This document shows, piece after piece, positions 57,587-64,000 of a DNA stretch of 64,000 nt. The translations under genes and the position numbers were made by a program. Below the pieces are notes generated by a model. It saw only the letters and a list, made by a program, of their open reading frames with translations. It did not search any database and was not told the DNA's origin. Position 1 is the first letter of the stretch; every line of letters begins with the position of its first letter. The stretch is from Sulfurovum sp. (GTDB taxonomy: Bacteria; Campylobacterota; Campylobacteria; Campylobacterales; Sulfurovaceae): NCBI GenBank assembly GCA_020525365.1, contig JAIZOF010000001.1, positions 806,502 to 870,501 on the forward strand, given 5' to 3'.

Positions 57587-59916
57587 ATGAATATACTACA
57601 GGTTTACCCCACATCAAGAGCCTTGCGCACTGTTATGCAGCAACAGGGAAACCAAGAAGGTTTTCTTCCAACACTCATGTGCATGGATGAGTTTGAGAAT
57701 CGTACTGTACTTTTAGATGATGCCACAATGGTTGACCCATTGCAGCGAACCATACTACTTAAAAAATCAACAGAATTTGAATCATTTAAGAAGCTTAAGA
57801 TTGACCGTGATTTAGTACGTTTTTTTACCAAAAGTGACGCACTGTTTAAGTTTTTTGAAGAGCTCTCTTTTGAGCAAGTTACACTGGAAGTACTTGCTAA
57901 GGCAGATCCTTATGCGGAGTTTGGTGATCACCTGCGGGTACTGGGTGAATTGAAGTTGCGTTATGAAGAGATACTTGCTTCAAAAGGGATGATAGACAGA
58001 ATGTTTATTCCTAAGAATTATAGACTAAATGAAGGATTCTTGAAGAGCTATGATTGTATTGAGATCTACCTTGAGGGGTATTTGAGTCATTTTGAACTGA
58101 CACTTTTACAGCAAGTAGCAAACCATACCCAAGTTGTTCTCTCCTACTATACCAGTCGGTTTACTAAGAAGATGCAGGAGCGTTTTGAGAGCTGTGGTAT
58201 TGTGCTTAAAGAAGATTGTCATATCACATTTGACCTTGGTGCTAAAAATATACTAAAGAGTACACCTATCAAAGAAGAGATAAATACTTTAGTATATTGT
58301 GTAGAGGAACGTGATGAACAGGTGGCACTGGCATTGATGAAGATAGAGGAGATGGTAGGTGAGGGTGTTGACCCCTCTGAAATTGTCTTGGTACTTCCTG
58401 ATGAGTCTTTCAAGGAGCACTTTATGCTCTTTGATCATCTCAATAACCTTAATTTTGCCATGGGGTATGACTATTGCCATGGGCGTATTGTACGTTCTCT
58501 TGAGGCACTTTACAATTACTGGGAAAAGCATGACAAAAAGAGTCAAAAGCTCTTGGAGCGTTATGGTTTGGGAATAGAGAAGATTGATGCTATTGCTTGG
58601 GTTGAACATATTGGTGTACAGGCTTTTTTTACTTTTTTAAAACTACTCGGATTAGAAGAGAAGCAAAAGAATGAAGATGTAGAATTAGTAAAGTATCACT
58701 TTGAAACACTTTTTAATCAAGAGACGTTTACTTACAAGGTGTGGCTATATCTCTGGCTTCAAGCACTCTCTAAGGTGACTCTTGATGATGTGCGAGGAGG
58801 AAAGGTAACTGTAATGGGTGCACTAGAGACCCGAGGAGTCTCCTTTAGGGGTGTCGTGATTGTTGACTTTAATGATGGTGTGATACCAGCAACGCCTAGA
58901 AAAGATATGTTTCTTAGCTCAACCGTACGTGCCTTTTCTGGTCTACCAACACGTCAGGACAGAGAGGCACTACAAAAGCAGATATATAACCGCCTACTGC
59001 AGCAAGCGGAGCGTTCAGTCATCATCTATGCAACATCAGAAAATAGGTTGCCTTCAAAGTTTCTCTATGAATTGGGTTTATCTGAAGTAGTACAAACAAA
59101 AGCACCGGTGCATCTGCTCTACAGTCCGTCTTCACAGCTCGTATCAAAAGTAGATCCAATAGTTAAAAACTTCGATGCCACAACACAGACATGGTCTGCT
59201 TCACGGCTAAAAACCTTTTTGGAGTGTAAACGTAAATACTACTACCGCTACCTTGCCAACATAAAACCCAAAGAGGATGAAGAGTTAAATGAGGGTGCTT
59301 TTTTGCACAGACTCCTAGAAGAGCTTTATCAAGAGCATGATTATTATGTTTCAGAAGTAGAGATGACACAGGTACTGCATGCCAAAATGGAACAGTTGCT
59401 ACCTAATACAGATAGTAAAAGCTGTTATCAAAAAGCACTTTGGCGTGAGAGGCTCAAAGGGTTTGTGCAGCATGAAATCGCACATTTTAGTGCTAACTGG
59501 CGTGTAATTTCCCGTGAAATGGAAGTACACGGCAAGATAGGTGGGCTGAAGTTTAAGGGTCGCATCGATCGCATTGACCAAAATACTACCGATACGATTG
59601 GTACTTGACTACAGTGGAAACATAAAGAGGCACAAAGACCAAGAATCTAGGACATTAAATGACCTACAAGTGGTATCTATTATCCCAGCTATTACAAGAC
59701 CAAGTACCAAAATATAAGACTTGCCTTTGTCAAGCCCTCTTGAGGGTGGGAGAGTAGAAGAAATCAGCCCTAGAGAAGAATGAACATCCTTGAGGTCATC
59801 ATAGGTTGAAACAAACTAAGAACTTTGTAGCAGAGAAGTGTGAGGACTTACAGGAAATTGTAAGTGGTGTGAGTTTACCTTTGTTGTGTGGGGAGGGAGT
59901 ATTTAGAATTTTTTAA
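57587..59916 (+). pseudogene. addB: AddB-like helicase-nuclease subunit, 3' nuclease region broken
   Basis: AddB and AddA form a double-strand-break resection enzyme. The first 673 codons (57587-59608) read as AddB: WSASRLKTFLECKRKYYYRYL and GRIDRID lead toward the PD-(D/E)XK nuclease. At the LDYKSG core the sequence has an extra G and lacks the lysine codon, so the frame stops at 59608. Beyond it, pieces continue in other frames: YYPSYYKTKYQNIRLAFVKP, then CEDLQ, a CKWCEF cysteine pair and LLCGEGVFRIF before TAA at 59914. At least four indels are needed to restore them. The nuclease part is not functional as written, unless the assembly is faulty here. Confidence 0.8.
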
Positions 59917-59962
59917 AGTTTATTTTCATATAATAAATAAATATATATGAAAAAGGATAAAT

Positions 59963-60234
59963 ATGAATACTATATCCATCTCAGGATACAGCGAAACCTA
60001 CCATAAACTTGATAGTTTTGATGTTGTAGAAGTAGTAGATAAAACGCCATCAAGTAAAGGGATGTTTTTAGATAAAAAATATCATGACTGTAGAAGAACT
60101 TTCAAGCCAAAGGGAGATAAAAAAATAAGGCTATTGAAGAGTTTCGTAAAATTAGTCAAAATATACCTGTTTTGAAAGATAAAACAATAGACTTTACCAA
60201 ATTGGATGAGGATATGAATAGTGATATATTTTGA
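59963..60234 (+). pseudogene. Remnant of an antitoxin gene
   Basis: A short gene with an AAAAGGAT site: MNTISISGYSETYHKLDSF, then VVEVVDKTPSSKGMF. One base is missing near 60125; before it the frame runs to a stop at 60173, after it the other frame reads AIEEFRKISQNIPVLKDKTI and ends at DMNSDIF (60234). The second frame overlaps the PIN-toxin remnant by 14 nt, the usual antitoxin-toxin arrangement. The family is not recognised, but the layout supports antitoxin. Confidence 0.5.
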
Positions 60235-60599
60235 GATACAATGTACTGATTTATTATTCAATTAATCAAGATGAAAATAAGCAAAATTATCTGCAGGAGA
60301 GCTTATAGAAAAGGCTATTGGGGCTAAAGAGGTTTATATATCTCAATTGGTATTTAGTGAATATATTGTCCTCACTAGCAAGAGTTAAAATGATTGACCA
60401 GAGCCAACTCCCGTATTGACTTTTAAAAGAGTGTATGAGTGATATTCAATATAAAATGTCTGTAGTGATGGGTATGCATTCTGTAGAGATAAACTTTACA
60501 AAAATATAAATGATGGCATATCTAAAGAATTGTGAAGAGCATTGTGAAAAACTGGTGACTTTTGATAGTGACTTTAAAATTTCAGAAATACAGAACTGA
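60221..60599 (+). pseudogene. Remnant of a PIN-domain (VapC-like) toxin
   Basis: With small indels corrected, the sequence reads MIYFDTNVLIY, then INQDENKQ, LIEKAIGAKEVYISQLVFSE, and finally KLVTFDSDFK: the DTN start, the SQLVFSE acidic position and the FDSDF pair are PIN-domain ribonuclease landmarks. At least five stop or frame breaks interrupt it (for example a missing A in GATACAATG). It cannot make a full toxin as written. Confidence 0.6.
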
Positions 60600-60628
60600 G
60601 ATAAATCATAATCATCTAGGAGAATAAT

Positions 60629-61893
60629 ATGTCAACACTAAAGGCATTAAAAAGAGTGGTAGGTGATGGTGGATATCTGCTGAATGATGATAACAATGGC
60701 AAGACAGTGATGCTCTCTGGTGCTTAGGGTTCAGGAAAACATTTTGCAGAATGAGTTGTTAAAGAAAACGAAAATCTAAAATCATTGTAAATAAAAGAAG
60801 AGAGAAATAAATATTCTCCTAAAGAACTTAAAGAAGGTTTATTTCTTTATTGAAGAAAAAGAAAAATCTTGTGTATATGTTGTAGCCTATATGGTAAAGA
60901 CGTATAGAAGATATTAAAGTAGGTATTTACAAAGCATATTCTCAAATACCAACAAAGGAAATAAAGATAAAAATATTGATACTGCAGTAACATGGTTTAG
61001 GATATGGTTCTAAAATTGTATCAGTATCTGTTTTTTAGTGTAAATAGATACAACACAAGCTACCGATAAAGCTAAAGATTATATAGATAATGAAAAATTA
61101 AATAAAGCACAAGAAGCTATACGTGATGGTGGCGTAATATGTTTGATGATTTTGAGAGAATCTAAAAATGATTATTATTAATGGTCTTTTCTGATATACT
61201 AGCCCCTCTCAAATATCAAGTAATCAATCTTTAACACAGTGCAAAATAGTTTGGGTGATGAAACGAGTCAATGTTTTATTTATTTACAGTGAAGTTCTTT
61301 AATTCTATTTATGAGAGTAATGAAAAGTATAAAAATTAGATGCATATAGAGCTGAAATCTTAAAGCCATAGAAGAGACAGAAGAGTTAAATGCTCATGTT
61401 ATATTCAGGTTTTGGATAATTGTTTGGAGTGGATTGGGAAGGGTATGATAAAATACAATAAGATCTTTGAGTGTTTATAAGTGTGAATTTTATATAATGA
61501 TTTAATTCTTACTAAACCAATAAGAATAAAAGTGGTTATTCTCAATTTGAAAATATAGTGTATTCAGAAGTGTTATCAGATAATCGCCTTTTTGTACATT
61601 TACAACAAGAAAAATATCACAGAAAATAATATTAAATTTGAAGATATGACAGGGTCCCGAATGGAGTGGTAAGAATATAATCAAAAAACTTCTTTAATTG
61701 AAAATTTTGAAATGTATCAGAAAATAAAACAGGACATGAATTTTTTCAGAAACAGAACAAGTAGCTATTCGAAGTTGGATTAACAAAAATAAACGAAAGT
61801 TAGATGCAATTTGGAAATACGGGATACAACTATATTGCATGGATACTATAGATGACAGCACTTCTTATAATAAGCAAGCTAATTTGTAAAATC
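60629..61893 (+). pseudogene. Remnant of a P-loop NTPase, possibly KAP family
   Basis: ATG 60629 follows CTAGGAG. The beginning reads MSTLKALKRVVGDGGYLLND, then KTVMLSGA, a stop, and GSGKTF: a Walker A motif (GAPGSGKT-like) with a stop codon inside. Further pieces, SCVYV..LYGKD, EDIKVGIYKAYSQIPT and later NQKTSLIENFEMYQKI, are in different frames with many stops. The order 'GSGKT, strand VYVSLYG, ED-x-K' resembles KAP NTPases that often work in phage defence or membrane processes. Family call is weak, decay is certain. The rest of the stretch to 61900 shows no intact gene. Confidence 0.45.
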
Positions 61894-61925
61894 AGGAATA
61901 ACTAAAAAATCACAAAAGAGTCATC

Positions 61926-64000
61926 ATGACCTTCCAGCCACCTAGCCCTCTCTCTATTAAATGCAATTCAGGTGAACCTTTGCACTCTCTGTACGTTACA
62001 TTAGCCTACTTTTTTATGGGAATCACCGGCCAGCATACTGCGACCACCTTTACCAACAAAGCGGTACAGGATGCGACAGCGTGTGGTGGATTCAACAGGG
62101 AACTGGGGGATAATGAAGCATTTTTGGGTGCGATGTTGGAGCAGACGGGACTTACTCCGTGAGGCTTTTGCTAAACAGCCAGAGAGTGTTGGCTCGGTTT
62201 TGTCATAGCTCTTACATGTGACGCTTGACAGTTTTTCAAGAGTATCTTGCGTTCTGCATCTTTGGAGATGGGCTTAGGCCTGACTTTGTGATGAAGGCAG
62301 GGCACAGATGAACTAAGAGATACTTTTTAGATGAGTGCAAACCAGGGTTTACTCTCTAACCTTGTGAAGTTAGTTGGACACTTAGAGACAAACGTTTTGG
62401 AAAGATCTTTGATCCTGATGCAGGACTGTAGAGTGGATCCTCTCTTACCTGAGGTCAAGAAGAGTACTCTTTGGCGAAGTCGGAAGAGAACTGTGAAGTA
62501 CGTGTAGGAAGCTTATCAGGGCGCGAAAATGTAGGGGCAACACCAAGGGCACTGAAACAGTTTGAGACAAAGAGTATTAAAGAACTTCTCTAAGATTATT
62601 TGAAAATGATTCTTTAGTGGAACACTCGTGGTATAAAAGGTAGCCAACGATGAGATAGAAGGACTCTATGCCCTACCTCAAAATAGAACTAGCCAAATAG
62701 GCGAGACTAAAGAGGCAATAGTCTTGCAAAAATCTCTTTGGTATTTATGGCTACTATCAATAATGCCAATATCACAGCTGCCAAGAGTTCACAGGGTACT
62801 TTAAGCTTTGATGACCTGACATACTTTACCTATGAGCTACTGCGAGTAGCATCAGCCGTGAGTTTTTGTATTTTAAGATAGATGCGAAGTTCAAACATAT
62901 ATTTGCTAGATGAGTTTCAGGACACCTCTGCCTTACAATTTCTGCTACTTAAGCCACTTATAGATGAGATATTCGCTGGTTTTGGGCAGAGTGAGTTCAA
63001 GTCATTTTTTTATGTGGGAGATACCAAGCAATCGCTGTACCGTTTTCGTGGTGGGGCAGAAGAGCTGTTCGACAAGGTAGCACAAAGGTATGGTGTAAAG
63101 ATAGAGCAGATGGATACCAACTACCGTAGCTCTAAAGCAGTCGTAGAACAGGTGAACCACTGGTTTAAAGATACCATGAAAGACTATGTCCCTCAAAAAA
63201 ATAGAGAGGATGCAAGTGAGGGCTATGTAGAGGTATTGGAGTCTGAAGAGCTCATAGATGAGGCAGTGAAGCAGGCTAAGAGACTACTGGAACTTGGGAT
63301 CAATGTAGACGATATTGCCTTTTTAGTAAGCACCAATAAAGATGGACAGACTTTACAAGAGGCATGTCAGCATGAGGAGATAAAGACACTGCTAAAAACC
63401 TCCAGCTCACTCAAAAATATGCCAAAAATCGCAGCACTTGTAGCTATGACAGAGTACCTCTTCTTTGGAGAGAAGATAGATGCTCAGGCGATGTTGTTCA
63501 GAGTAGGCAAAAAGCTAGAAGATATAGATACCTCTTGGTTCTCTGCGTTTATGTCTCCTTTGCAGGTGATAGACAGGCTGGTACGTGAGTTTGGGTATTT
63601 TGATGATGATTTGAATATCTTGAAGCTTTTGGAGTTTGCCTCAAGTTTCTCTGATATCCCTAGCTTTGTAGAGGAGTTTAGGGGCTCTAGTATCGCAGTA
63701 GCATCCAATACTGTACATGGTGCGAAGATTATGACCATTCATGGCTCAAAAGGGCTGGAGTTTAAGCATGTAATCTTGTTAGATAAACTCACACGAAAGA
63801 ATGCTGACAAATCGACACTGCTCTATGATTATGATGAGAATCTCTACATAGACAAGATACTTTACCGTATCAAAGGTAGAGAGAATTTTGATGATGATTA
63901 TACACAAATCATAGAAGAGCGTAAGGCATCATCAGCCAAAGACAGCATGAATGTACTCTATGTGGCACTCACCAGAGCAGTAGAGGGGATGATAATCATA
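61926..64000 (+). pseudogene. addA: AddA-like UvrD-type helicase, 5' part heavily decayed, 3' part open to the window end
   Basis: AddA is the helicase-nuclease partner of AddB. The first fragment (61926-62162) still shows TFTNKAVQDA and ELGDNEAFLGAMLEQTGLT, but the Walker A SAGSGKT site is degraded to KCNSGEP. From 62163 to about 62890 recognisable helicase pieces appear in changing frames (LHVTLDSF, LSFDDLTYFTYELLR, IDAKFKHIF). From 62894 a clean frame runs to the window edge: LLDEFQDTSALQFL (Walker B), YVGDTKQSLYRFRGG, TNYRSSKAVV, and MTIHGSKGLEFKHV (motif V), then MNVLYVALTRA (motif VI). The 3' part is well preserved, the 5' part is not translatable. Confidence 0.8.

Overview
The window reads as chromosome of a chemolithotrophic, denitrifying Campylobacterota (Epsilonproteobacteria), most like Sulfurovum or Sulfurimonas. 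Signs are the nap operon layout without napC (A-G-H-B-F-L-D), the ccoNOQP operon followed by a DUF4006 gene and fixH, a CiaB-family gene, two NO reductases and a low-GC gene set. The exact genus is inferred.

Layout. 1-4.2 kb: 3' part of rpoC, its terminator and tRNA-Arg(CCU). 4.2-21.4 kb: an anaerobic nitrogen-oxide island with moeA, small membrane proteins, norCB (cNOR), nirS, nirF, a pentaheme cytochrome, a second NO-reductase-like pair (gNOR type: CuA-less subunit II and a subunit I with Asp at a CuB-histidine position), five short unknown genes, nirC, nirJ, nirE and a Crp/Fnr regulator. 21.4-26.3 kb: an AT-rich cassette (TetR regulator, lipoprotein-sorting-like protein, DUF1302-like outer-membrane protein, RND exporter). 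26.3-30.0 kb: frameshifted siroheme decarboxylase (nirDL type), a SirC-like dehydrogenase, and a DUF2249 / oxidase-like / DUF59 trio. 30.2-38.5 kb: nap operon, including a triheme NapB fusion. 38.7-51.4 kb: housekeeping genes (aldehyde dehydrogenase, DUF420, DUF523, YajR-like MFS, rdgB, ciaB-like, aminotransferase, hisZ, purA, DUF507, carA, ddl). 51.6-57.5 kb: cbb3 oxidase operon with assembly genes and two small heme proteins. 57.6-64 kb: addB and addA, both broken, separated by remnants of a toxin-antitoxin pair and a KAP-like NTPase.

How it works together. NapA reduces nitrate in the periplasm; MoeA serves its molybdenum cofactor. NirS reduces nitrite to NO, using heme d1 made by NirE, a SirC-like dehydrogenase, NirDL, NirJ and NirF. 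NO goes to cNOR and probably to the gNOR-type enzyme. Cbb3 oxidase covers microaerobic respiration. No nosZ is visible here.

Regulation. Eight 14-bp boxes of the form TTGAT-N4-ATCAA (some imperfect) lie before these operons. In nearly every case the box centre is 31-33 nt, usually exactly 32, from the centre of a -10-like hexamer, the geometry of class II Crp/Fnr activation. Two boxes have such hexamers on both sides and sit between divergent genes. The Crp/Fnr gene at 20723 is a natural candidate for the activator.
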